Source: Bacteroides sp. ET71
GTDB lineage: Bacteria; Bacteroidota; Bacteroidia; Bacteroidales; Bacteroidaceae
Direction: 5' to 3'
Assembly (NCBI RefSeq): GCF_023336905.1
Contig: NZ_JAMBLS010000024.1
Coordinates: 1 to 51,046, forward strand
Length of the DNA stretch: 51,046 nucleotides
Positions within the stretch are counted from its first letter, which is position 1. The number at the start of each line of letters is the position of its first letter. The translations under genes and the position numbers were made by a program. Positions 1 through 6,587 of the stretch are shown here, one piece after another. The notes beneath the pieces are model-generated. The model was not told the DNA's origin. It saw nothing but the letters and a program-made list of their open reading frames with translations, and did no database searches.

Positions 1-60
1 TTCCTTATTTAACACCTCATCGGGCACTGCTTGATTCTTTTCTTTCATGAGCTTCTTCAT
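1..60 (-). CDS. N-terminal fragment of an unidentified protein, cut by window edge
   Basis: On the minus strand an ATG at 58-60 opens a frame of 20 codons (beginning MKKLMKEKNQ) that runs off the window without a stop. A TACATTTG match to the Bacteroides -7 box lies only a few bases upstream of this ATG, so the transcript would have almost no leader. The piece is too short to assign to a family. It could be chance, but start plus promoter-like box favours a real gene. Confidence 0.35.
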   Translation of the reverse strand, partial: MKKLMKEKNQAVPDEVLNKE

Positions 61-375
61 TTTGCAAATGTATAAAATAAAAATACGAGACTCTAACTTG
101 AATCCCGTATTTCCATTTACACAAAATATTTTATAGTGCCTTTGTAAAAAAAAACTTCCAACAAAATTGAGGCACTCTAAATGCCTAAAAAACGCCGATA
201 ATATGAAAAGGTACATTTTCTTATTTAGCCGTTTGGAACGCAACTCTCATGAACAATGGGAAGTAACTGCGCTGCGTATTATAAAGTTGTTTAGTTCCTT
301 TTTTACCGTAAACTTTGCCGTTTATTGCTCTATCATACGTTAAACAAAGAAAGGAACATCTTTCACAGACATTCC

Positions 376-406
376 TTTCGTGGCTCGTTCATTTTTCATA
401 CCTTTG
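376..406 (+). promoter_or_regulatory. Possible Bacteroides-type promoter
   Basis: TACCTTTG at 399-406 fits the -7 consensus TAnnTTTG, with a TTTC about 19 bases upstream as a weak -33 element. It would drive only the truncated 14-codon frame at 478, so it may be the surviving promoter of a lost gene. Confidence 0.35.
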
Positions 407-971
407 CAATCGCAGAACCACCAATTTTGCAATCGTAAATGCCATCGTATTTTAATCAACTTAAAAACAAAGCGAATATGAAACAGAACGATTTGCAAGA
501 ACTGTCTTTACAGCATCTTTGAATAACCTTATAACTACTACTTTTAATTCAATCTTACTGGTATAGTCCAAGAAGATGACAAAAAACAGTATTATGTCCA
601 TTTAGCCAAAGAAGCAAGGATATGGAACAAATACTTTGCCATACTTCGGCATCACTATTCCTAATTTTGTTATGCTCAGGCATATTTATTTGAATTTTAG
701 AGCCACGCCCACCGTTATCCTTATCACTTGAATACATAATCCATGCCCCGAAAAAAGCGTGGCATACCCAAACTCCGTCACGTAACTACTTCAGAGGAGG
801 AAAGGTTTGCTGTGGCAAAATTTAGGGATTGTCGTATATAATCACCTAAAATTTTTATTAGTTACTGGTGGGCAAAGATAATGATTTAATGTTTTCGAAA
901 AAAATCGCAGCTTCTTTCGGATGTAAATAAAGTTTTTCTCGGAAATATGTGTAGGTTCATAGATATTTTCC

Positions 972-979
972 TAACTTTG
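972..979 (+). promoter_or_regulatory. -7 box of the ROK regulator gene
   Basis: TAACTTTG matches TAnnTTTG exactly and ends 23 bases before the ATG at 1003. No convincing -33 TTTG is seen. Confidence 0.55.
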
Positions 980-1002
980 TACAATATAACAAAACAGGAT
1001 TT

Positions 1003-2214
1003 ATGGCGCATGATTTTTTAAAGGAAATAGGACAAGGTGGCAAAAATGCTATTTTGAAGAAAAAAATCCTCACATATTATATTTATAATGGAGGCTCGAC
1101 CATTGTAGATTTATCTAAAGTATTGAACCTGAGTGTGCCTACCGTTGCTAAATTTATTAATGAAATGTGTGCGGCCGGCTATATAAAAGACTATGGGAAG
1201 TTAGAGACAGATGGTGGACGTCACCCCATTTTATATGGCCTGAATCCAGAATCGGGATATTTTGTAGGTGTGGATATCAAGAAGTTTAGTGTTGACATAG
1301 GGCTTATCAATTTTAAAGGTGATATGGTTGATTTGAAAATGAGTCAGCCTTATAAGTTCGAAAATACACCAGAAGCTCTTGAGGCTTTGTGTGATTTGGT
1401 GAAGAACTTTATCCATCAAGTTAACTCGGAGGATGCAGAAAAAATCTTGAATATCTGTGTAAATATATCAGGTCGTGTAAATCCTGAGTCTGGTTATAGC
1501 TATAGTATCTTTAATTTTTCAGAAGAACCTTTGGCCGATGTCTTGAGTCGCAAGATTGGTTATCCGGTTTGCATTGATAATGATACAAGGGCTATGGCTT
1601 ATGGAGAATACTTGCAGGGATGTGGCAAGGGTGAAAAAGATGTGTTGTTTATTAATCTTAGTTGGGGGCTTGGACTTGGCATTATTATTAATGGAAAGAT
1701 GTATACAGGAAAATCAGGCTTTTCTGGTGAATTTGGGCACGTTAATGCTTTTGATAACGAGGTGATTTGTCATTGCGGTAAGAAAGGGTGTTTGGAGACA
1801 GAGGCATCTGGTTCTGCTTTACATCGAATCTTGATTGAACGTATTCGTCGCGGTGAACGCTCTATTCTTTCTGACCGAGTATTGAATGTGAAAAATCCTC
1901 TGACGTTGAATGAGATTATTGAAGCTGTCAATAAAGAAGATTTGTTGTGTATTGATATTTTAGAGGAAATAGGCCTTAAATTGGGGAAACATATTGCTGG
2001 ATTAATCAATTTGTTTAATCCAGAATTAGTAATCATAGGAGGTACGTTGGCTCAGACTGATGAGTATATTTTGCAGCCTATTAAAATTTCAGTGCGGAAA
2101 TATTCTCTCAATTTAGTTAGCAAAGATTCTATTATTGTTTTATCTAAGTTAAAAGGAAAAGCAGGTGTGATGGGGGCTTGCATGCTGGCTCGAAGTCACG
2201 TATTAGAGGGTTGA
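1003..2214 (+). CDS. ROK family transcriptional regulator (NagC/XylR type)
   Basis: 403-residue repressor/sugar-kinase-like protein. An N-terminal winged helix-turn-helix (about residues 15-70) is followed by a ROK domain. The ROK zinc motif CxCGxxGCxE is present at residues 256-265 (C256, C258, C263, E265), just after a GHV segment. ROK regulators bind a sugar or amino-sugar ligand and release operator DNA. The gene stands directly upstream of a sialic acid catabolic operon on the same strand, with its own promoter and a strong terminator between. It is therefore the likely local regulator, sensing for example N-acetylmannosamine or a 6-phosphate; that role is inferred. The HTH argues against a plain ROK kinase. 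Confidence 0.88.
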   Translation: MAHDFLKEIGQGGKNAILKKKILTYYIYNGGSTIVDLSKVLNLSVPTVAKFINEMCAAGYIKDYGKLETDGGRHPILYGLNPESGYFVGVDIKKFSVDIGLINFKGDMVDLKMSQPYKFENTPEALEALCDLVKNFIHQVNSEDAEKILNICVNISGRVNPESGYSYSIFNFSEEPLADVLSRKIGYPVCIDNDTRAMAYGEYLQGCGKGEKDVLFINLSWGLGLGIIINGKMYTGKSGFSGEFGHVNAFDNEVICHCGKKGCLETEASGSALHRILIERIRRGERSILSDRVLNVKNPLTLNEIIEAVNKEDLLCIDILEEIGLKLGKHIAGLINLFNPELVIIGGTLAQTDEYILQPIKISVRKYSLNLVSKDSIIVLSKLKGKAGVMGACMLARSHVLEG

Positions 2215-2245
2215 TAGCAGCACTATTATATTATTTGTTTTAATA

Positions 2246-2289
2246 AAAGCGGGGAATCCATGTTAGAAGATGGATTCCCCGCTTTTTTT
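2246..2289 (+). terminator. Rho-independent terminator after the ROK gene
   Basis: Perfect 13-bp stem (GCGGGGAATCCAT at 2249-2261 pairing with 2270-2282), 8-base loop, then seven T residues. It separates the regulator transcript from the nan operon. Confidence 0.9.
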
Positions 2290-2473
2290 GTTCATTAATG
2301 TGAATCAGAAAAATATATTAATAATACATGATTCATAAGTATGTGATTTATTTCAAGTATACGATAAAGAATTAACATGGATGTTTGCTTTATAAATGAT
2401 AGTATATAGTTACTCTTTTTGTTATCATAGCCTTATTTTGCAAGAAATATTTTATTATTTGAATTATAAAACA

Positions 2474-2491
2474 TAAATAATTTATTATTTA
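2474..2491. promoter_or_regulatory. AT-rich inverted repeat, possible operator
   Basis: TAAATAA (2474-2480) and TTATTTA (2485-2491) form a 7-bp dyad with a 4-base centre, just upstream of the nan operon -33 region. The position suits a repressor such as the ROK protein. The sequence is very AT-rich, so chance is a real possibility. Confidence 0.25.
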
Positions 2492-2523
2492 TTTGTTTGT
2501 TATTAAAATATAGAATATATTTG
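2492..2523 (+). promoter_or_regulatory. Promoter of the nan operon
   Basis: TTTG at 2492-2495 (-33 element), 20-base spacer, then TATATTTG at 2516-2523 (-7 element): a full Bacteroides-type promoter 36 bases before the ATG at 2560. The remainder of 2290-2491 is AT-rich and shows no gene. Confidence 0.7.
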
Positions 2524-2559
2524 TGCCCATAAATGTATTACTTATAAAAATATGTAGAG

Positions 2560-3006
2560 ATGGTAATTTCTGATTTGCTAAACAGTCAGCGGATAGAGTC
2601 ACTTCATCCGTTATTTAAGGTCTTGTTTGACTATGTGAAGTCTCATGATTTGCTTCATATGGAACTTGGACGTGTGGTAATTGACGGGGATGACCTGTAT
2701 GTGAACAATGTAGAGGCTGAAGGAGTAGATGCTGTTCGCCAGCCTTTGGAGGTACATCGGCAATATATTGATGTGCATATACTGTTGGAGGGTAAAGAGC
2801 GTATAGGCTGGAAAGCTTTGGAAGATGTAACAAATGAGACAAAGGCTTATGATGCTGAATCTGATTGCGCACTCTATGCCGAAATGGCTGATGTTTATGT
2901 AGATTTGAAGCCGGGCCAGTTTGTGATAGTTTATCCAGAAGATCCGCATGCACCGCTCATTGGACAAGGAAAAATTCGTAAACTGATAGCTAAGGTAAAA
3001 TTGTAA
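2560..3006 (+). CDS. YhcH/YjgK/YiaL family protein, NanQ-like sialic acid anomerase
   Basis: 148 residues, the usual size of the YhcH/YjgK/YiaL (DUF386) family, a cupin-like fold. Family hallmarks are visible: a REVHRQYIDVHIL-type segment (here LEVHRQYIDVHILLEG, about 65-80), an acidic middle, and a C-terminal FVIVYPEDPHAP stretch (about 122-133) whose histidine and acidic residues resemble the metal site. In E. coli NanQ (YhcH) speeds conversion of alpha- to beta-N-acetylneuraminate or related anomers. First gene of the nan operon, 20 bases before the MFS gene. Codons are A/T-ending, unlike the later genes of the operon. The exact substrate is inferred from context. Confidence 0.8.
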   Translation: MVISDLLNSQRIESLHPLFKVLFDYVKSHDLLHMELGRVVIDGDDLYVNNVEAEGVDAVRQPLEVHRQYIDVHILLEGKERIGWKALEDVTNETKAYDAESDCALYAEMADVYVDLKPGQFVIVYPEDPHAPLIGQGKIRKLIAKVKL

Positions 3007-3026
3007 CGTTTTATAAAATATACATC

Positions 3027-4265
3027 ATGAAAAACAGCAAGTTTTATCCTTGGGTTGTGGTGGGCCTTCTTTGGGTTGTGGCCCTATTGAATTACATGGA
3101 TCGTCAAATGCTTTCTACCATGCAGGAGGCGATGAAAGCTGACATTGTCGAATTGAACAAGGCTGAGGCGTTTGGCGCGCTGATGGCCGTCTTTCTTTGG
3201 ATTTACGGCTTCCTTAGTCCTGTGGCGGGTATGGTGGCCGATCGTATGAGCCGTAAGTGGCTTGTGGTGGGTAGTTTGTTCGTATGGTCATTTGTCACGT
3301 GGATGATGGGTTATGCCGATACCTTTCACCAACTCTATTGGCTTCGTGCCGTTATGGGGGTGAGCGAAGCTCTTTATATACCTTCTGCTCTTTCTTTAAT
3401 TGCCGACTGGCATCCAGGTAAGTCCCGTTCACTGGCTATCGGTATCCATATGACCGGGCTTTATGTGGGGCAAGCGGTTGGCGGTTTTGGTGCAACAATT
3501 GCGGCCATGTTCTCCTGGCACTCCACCTTCCACTGGTTTGGTATTATTGGTGTGGTCTATTCATTGGTGTTGATGTTATTACTGCACGAGAATCCTAACC
3601 ACGGCATCCGGGCTGAGAAACTGGCTGAAGGACCGAAAGAGAAGAAACCCTCGCTCTTTGCCGGTCTAGGCGTGTTGTTCTCCACGTGGGCTTTCTGGAT
3701 AATCCTCTTTTACTTTGCCGCACCGAGTCTGCCAGGTTGGGCCATCAAAAACTGGTCGCCTACGTTGTTCTCCGAAAGCTTGGGTATTCCAATGTCACAA
3801 GCCGGTCCCATCTCTACGATTACCATTGCTGTATCTTCATTCATTGGTGTCATTATCGGCGGTATCATGAGCGACCGCTGGGTGCAGCGCAACTTGCGCG
3901 GTCGTGTCTACACGGGTGCCATTGGCTTAGGATTAATGATTCCCGCCCTGTTGTTGCTGGGTTTCGGTCATAGCTTGATAGCTGTGGTAGGCTCGGGCCT
4001 GCTGTTTGGCATCGGTTATGGCATGTTCGACACGAATAATATGCCTATCCTTTGCCAGTTTGTTTCAGCCAAATATCGTGGCACGGCCTATGGATTGATG
4101 AACATGACCGGGGTTTTTGCTGGCGCAGCGGTGACCCAGGTGCTGGGCAAATGGACCGACGGTGGCAATCTGGGCTTGGGTTTCGCCATGCTGAGCATCT
4201 TTGTGCTGGTGGCTGTGAGCTTGCAACTCTATTTCCTGCGGCCGAAAACAGATAATATGGTATAA
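3027..4265 (+). CDS. nanT: MFS transporter, NanT-like sialic acid permease
   Basis: 412-residue major facilitator with about 12 hydrophobic segments. MFS signature regions are present: an ADRMSRKW loop after helix 2 (about 72-79) and a YGMFDTNN segment in the C-terminal half. Overall it resembles the hexuronate/sialate-type transporters of Bacteroides nanLET operons rather than E. coli NanT. It would move free N-acetylneuraminate across the inner membrane. It sits between the anomerase and lyase genes (39 bases to the latter). Third codon positions shift towards G and C along the gene. The substrate rests on context, since MFS specificity cannot be read from sequence alone. Confidence 0.82.
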   Translation: MKNSKFYPWVVVGLLWVVALLNYMDRQMLSTMQEAMKADIVELNKAEAFGALMAVFLWIYGFLSPVAGMVADRMSRKWLVVGSLFVWSFVTWMMGYADTFHQLYWLRAVMGVSEALYIPSALSLIADWHPGKSRSLAIGIHMTGLYVGQAVGGFGATIAAMFSWHSTFHWFGIIGVVYSLVLMLLLHENPNHGIRAEKLAEGPKEKKPSLFAGLGVLFSTWAFWIILFYFAAPSLPGWAIKNWSPTLFSESLGIPMSQAGPISTITIAVSSFIGVIIGGIMSDRWVQRNLRGRVYTGAIGLGLMIPALLLLGFGHSLIAVVGSGLLFGIGYGMFDTNNMPILCQFVSAKYRGTAYGLMNMTGVFAGAAVTQVLGKWTDGGNLGLGFAMLSIFVLVAVSLQLYFLRPKTDNMV

Positions 4266-4304
4266 TACCAAATTTTAATAATTTACCTTTAAAAACAACT
4301 GATT

Positions 4305-5222
4305 ATGGAAAAGATTCTTGGATTGATTGATGCGCCGTTCACCCCGTTTTACGAGAATGGCGAAGTGAATTATGAGCCTATCGAGGCCTATGCGAAAATG
4401 CTTCAGAAGAATGGTCTGAAGGGCGTTTTTATTAATGGTTCATCCGGCGAGGGCTACATGTTGACTGAAGAAGAGCGCATGAAGCTGGTCGAACGTTGGC
4501 TGGAGGTAGCTCCGGAAGGCTTCAAGGTTATTGTACATGTGGGTAGCTGCTGCGTGAAGTCCAGTCGCCTGCTGGCCGAACATGCCCAGAAGATGGGTGC
4601 CTGGGGTGTGGGTGCCATGGCTCCCCCTTTCCCGAAGATTGGCCGCATCGAGGAGTTGGTGAAGTACATCGAAGAGATTGCTGCCGGTGCTCCCGACTTA
4701 CCTTTCTACTACTACCACATCCCCGCCTTCAACGGTGCCTATCTGTCGATGGTGAAGTTGCTTGAAGCTGTGGACGGACGTGTACCAAACTTCGCCGGCA
4801 TCAAATATACCTTCGAAAGCATGTACGAGTACAATCAATGTCGCCTCTACAAGAATGGCAAGTATGATATGCTGCACGGTCAGGACGAGACTATCCTCCC
4901 CTGCCTGGCCATGGGCGGCGCACAAGGTGGTATCGGCGGCACGACCAATTATAATGGCCGTGAGCTGGTGGGTATCATCGAAGCTTGGAAGAGCGGCAAC
5001 CTCGACCTGGCCCGCGAACGTCAGAACTTCTCGCAAGAGGTCATCAACGTCATCTGCAATTACCGCGGCAACATCGTCGCCGGCAAGCGTATCATGAAGC
5101 TCATCGGCCTGGACCTCGGCAAGAACCGCACGCCTTTCCAGAACATGACCGACGAAGAAGAGGCCTGCATGAAGGCGCAGCTCGATGCCATTGGCTTCTT
5201 CGACCGCTGCAATCGGTTCTGA
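4305..5222 (+). CDS. nanA: N-acetylneuraminate lyase
   Basis: 305-residue class I aldolase of the DHDPS/NAL family. It cleaves N-acetylneuraminate to pyruvate and N-acetylmannosamine in the cytoplasm. The GSSGEG carboxylate-binding motif lies near residues 46-51. Tyr137, in FYYYHIP, matches the catalytic Tyr137 of E. coli NanA. The Schiff-base lysine is Lys167 in GIKYT, the NAL-type context. Bacteroides fragilis calls the equivalent gene nanL. The neighbours (transporter upstream, epimerase downstream) give a complete nanLET-type set. A 159-base gap with a long inverted repeat separates it from the epimerase gene. DHDPS is unlikely because the context is sugar catabolism. Confidence 0.93.
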   Translation: MEKILGLIDAPFTPFYENGEVNYEPIEAYAKMLQKNGLKGVFINGSSGEGYMLTEEERMKLVERWLEVAPEGFKVIVHVGSCCVKSSRLLAEHAQKMGAWGVGAMAPPFPKIGRIEELVKYIEEIAAGAPDLPFYYYHIPAFNGAYLSMVKLLEAVDGRVPNFAGIKYTFESMYEYNQCRLYKNGKYDMLHGQDETILPCLAMGGAQGGIGGTTNYNGRELVGIIEAWKSGNLDLARERQNFSQEVINVICNYRGNIVAGKRIMKLIGLDLGKNRTPFQNMTDEEEACMKAQLDAIGFFDRCNRF

Positions 5223-5240
5223 GTATGAAAATGGGAGTTT

Positions 5241-5350
5241 AGTTGACGAGGAAACAAGTTAACGAGGCTACAAGAACAGAACTTATCCCTAGTCAATTTG
5301 TCAACCATAACGAAGCCTTGTTGACTTGTTAACTCGTTCCCTTGTCAACT
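5241..5350. repeat. Long imperfect inverted repeat between nanA and the epimerase gene
   Basis: Two 34-base arms (5241-5274 and 5317-5350) pair with few mismatches around a 42-base loop. The arms consist of variants of a short unit close to GTTGACGAG / GTTAACAAG. The layout suggests a dispersed REP-like element. In RNA it would form a large hairpin inside the operon, with no T-tract, so it is more likely to affect mRNA stability or polarity than to terminate. Confidence 0.7.
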
Positions 5351-5381
5351 ATTAAATTATCAATTATAAATTCTACCCCTT

Positions 5382-6563
5382 ATGGATATAAAGAATTACC
5401 TGCAAACCTGGGCCGCTTCCTACCGCGACGATCTGACCCGCAACATCCTGCCTTTCTGGATGGAGCATGGCTTGGACCGCGAGCATGGGGGAGTCTACAC
5501 CTGTGTCAATCGCGACGGCAGCCTGATGGACGGCACCAAGTCCGTCTGGTTCCAAGGGCGCTTCGGCTTCATCGCCGCATACGCTTACAATCATATCGAG
5601 CGCAACCCCGAGTGGCTGGCCGCTTCGAAGAGTTGCATCGACTTCATCAAGCAGCACTGCACGGACACCGACGGGCGCATGTACTTCGAGGTCAGTGCCG
5701 AGGGCACGCCTCTGCGCAAGCGCCGCTACGTATTCTCCGAGACCTTCGCCGCCATCGCCATGTCCGAGTATGCCATCGCCTCGGGCGACAAGTCGTATGC
5801 CGAGAAGGCTTTGGACCTTTTCCGCAACATCCGCCGTTGGGTAGCCACGCCCGGCGTGCTGGAGCCCAAGTACCTGCCCGCAGTGCAGACCCGTGGACAC
5901 TCGCTTACGATGATTCTCATTAACACCGCCTCACGCATCCGTGCCGCCATCTCCGATCCCGAGCTGGACGAGCAGATTGACCAGTCCATCCACGACCTGC
6001 GGACCTATCACGTACATCCCGAGTTCAAGGCTCTGCTGGAGACGGTAGGTGCCAACGGCGAGTTCATCGACACCTGCAACGGCCGCCTCATCAATCCCGG
6101 CCACTGCATCGAGACGTCATGGTTTCTGCTTGAAGAAGCCCGCTACCGGAACTGGGACAAGGACCTGACCGACCTGGCCCTCCAAATCCTCGATTGGTCG
6201 TGGGACTGGGGTTGGGACAAAGCCTACGGCGGCCTCATCAACTTCCGCGACTGTCGCAACCTGCCCGTGCAGGACTACTCGCAGGACATGAAGTTCTGGT
6301 GGCCCCAGTGCGAAGCCATCATTGCCTCCCTCTACGCCTACCTGGCCACGCGGGACGAGAAGTACATCCTCATGCACCGGATGGCCAGCGATTGGACCTA
6401 CAGCCATTTCCCCGACCCGGACTATGGCGAATGGTACGGTTACCTACATCGCGACGGCACCGTGGCTCAACCGGCCAAGGGCAACCTCTTCAAAGGACCG
6501 TTCCATATCCCGCGGATGATGATGTACGGCTATGAACTTTGCCAAAAGATATGTTCTATTTAA
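5382..6563 (+). CDS. nanE: N-acylglucosamine 2-epimerase (AGE/RnBP family), NanE function
   Basis: 393 residues, normal for the AGE family, an (alpha/alpha)6 barrel. It interconverts N-acetylmannosamine and N-acetylglucosamine without phosphorylation, the route used by Bacteroides nanLET. Conserved stretches: RGHSLTMILINTASRIR (about 173-189), NPGHCIETSWF (about 233-243), WDWGWDKAYGG (about 273-283) and KFWWPQCEAI (about 304-313), carrying the catalytic-type histidines. Codons are strongly C-ending, in contrast to nanQ and to susC, which starts only 24 bases downstream. The start is the ATG preceded by an A/T-rich leader. This is not the NanE 6-phosphate epimerase of enterics, which is a shorter TIM-barrel protein. 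Confidence 0.9.
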   Translation: MDIKNYLQTWAASYRDDLTRNILPFWMEHGLDREHGGVYTCVNRDGSLMDGTKSVWFQGRFGFIAAYAYNHIERNPEWLAASKSCIDFIKQHCTDTDGRMYFEVSAEGTPLRKRRYVFSETFAAIAMSEYAIASGDKSYAEKALDLFRNIRRWVATPGVLEPKYLPAVQTRGHSLTMILINTASRIRAAISDPELDEQIDQSIHDLRTYHVHPEFKALLETVGANGEFIDTCNGRLINPGHCIETSWFLLEEARYRNWDKDLTDLALQILDWSWDWGWDKAYGGLINFRDCRNLPVQDYSQDMKFWWPQCEAIIASLYAYLATRDEKYILMHRMASDWTYSHFPDPDYGEWYGYLHRDGTVAQPAKGNLFKGPFHIPRMMMYGYELCQKICSI

Positions 6564-6587
6564 TTATTCACTCAAATCTTTTTTATC

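Larger units (their letters stand above)
61..1002. other. Gene-poor stretch with short ORF fragments
   Basis: No full-length gene is visible in these 940 bases. Three pieces look like possible gene remnants. A 14-codon frame at 478-522 (starts MKQNDLQELS) follows a promoter-like box at 399-406 and ends early in TGA. A 32-codon frame at 743-841 (starts MPRKKRGIPK) has a protein-like, basic composition and ends in TAA. A 60-codon minus-strand frame lies at 555-737. None is recognised. A small inverted repeat (AGTGCCT / AGGCACT) lies near 133-175. The region may be decayed mobile or phage-like DNA; I cannot name the source. Confidence 0.4.

Noticed and set aside
4305-5222. Dihydrodipicolinate synthase
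   Set aside because: Same fold, but the GIKYT lysine context and nan neighbours point to N-acetylneuraminate lyase.
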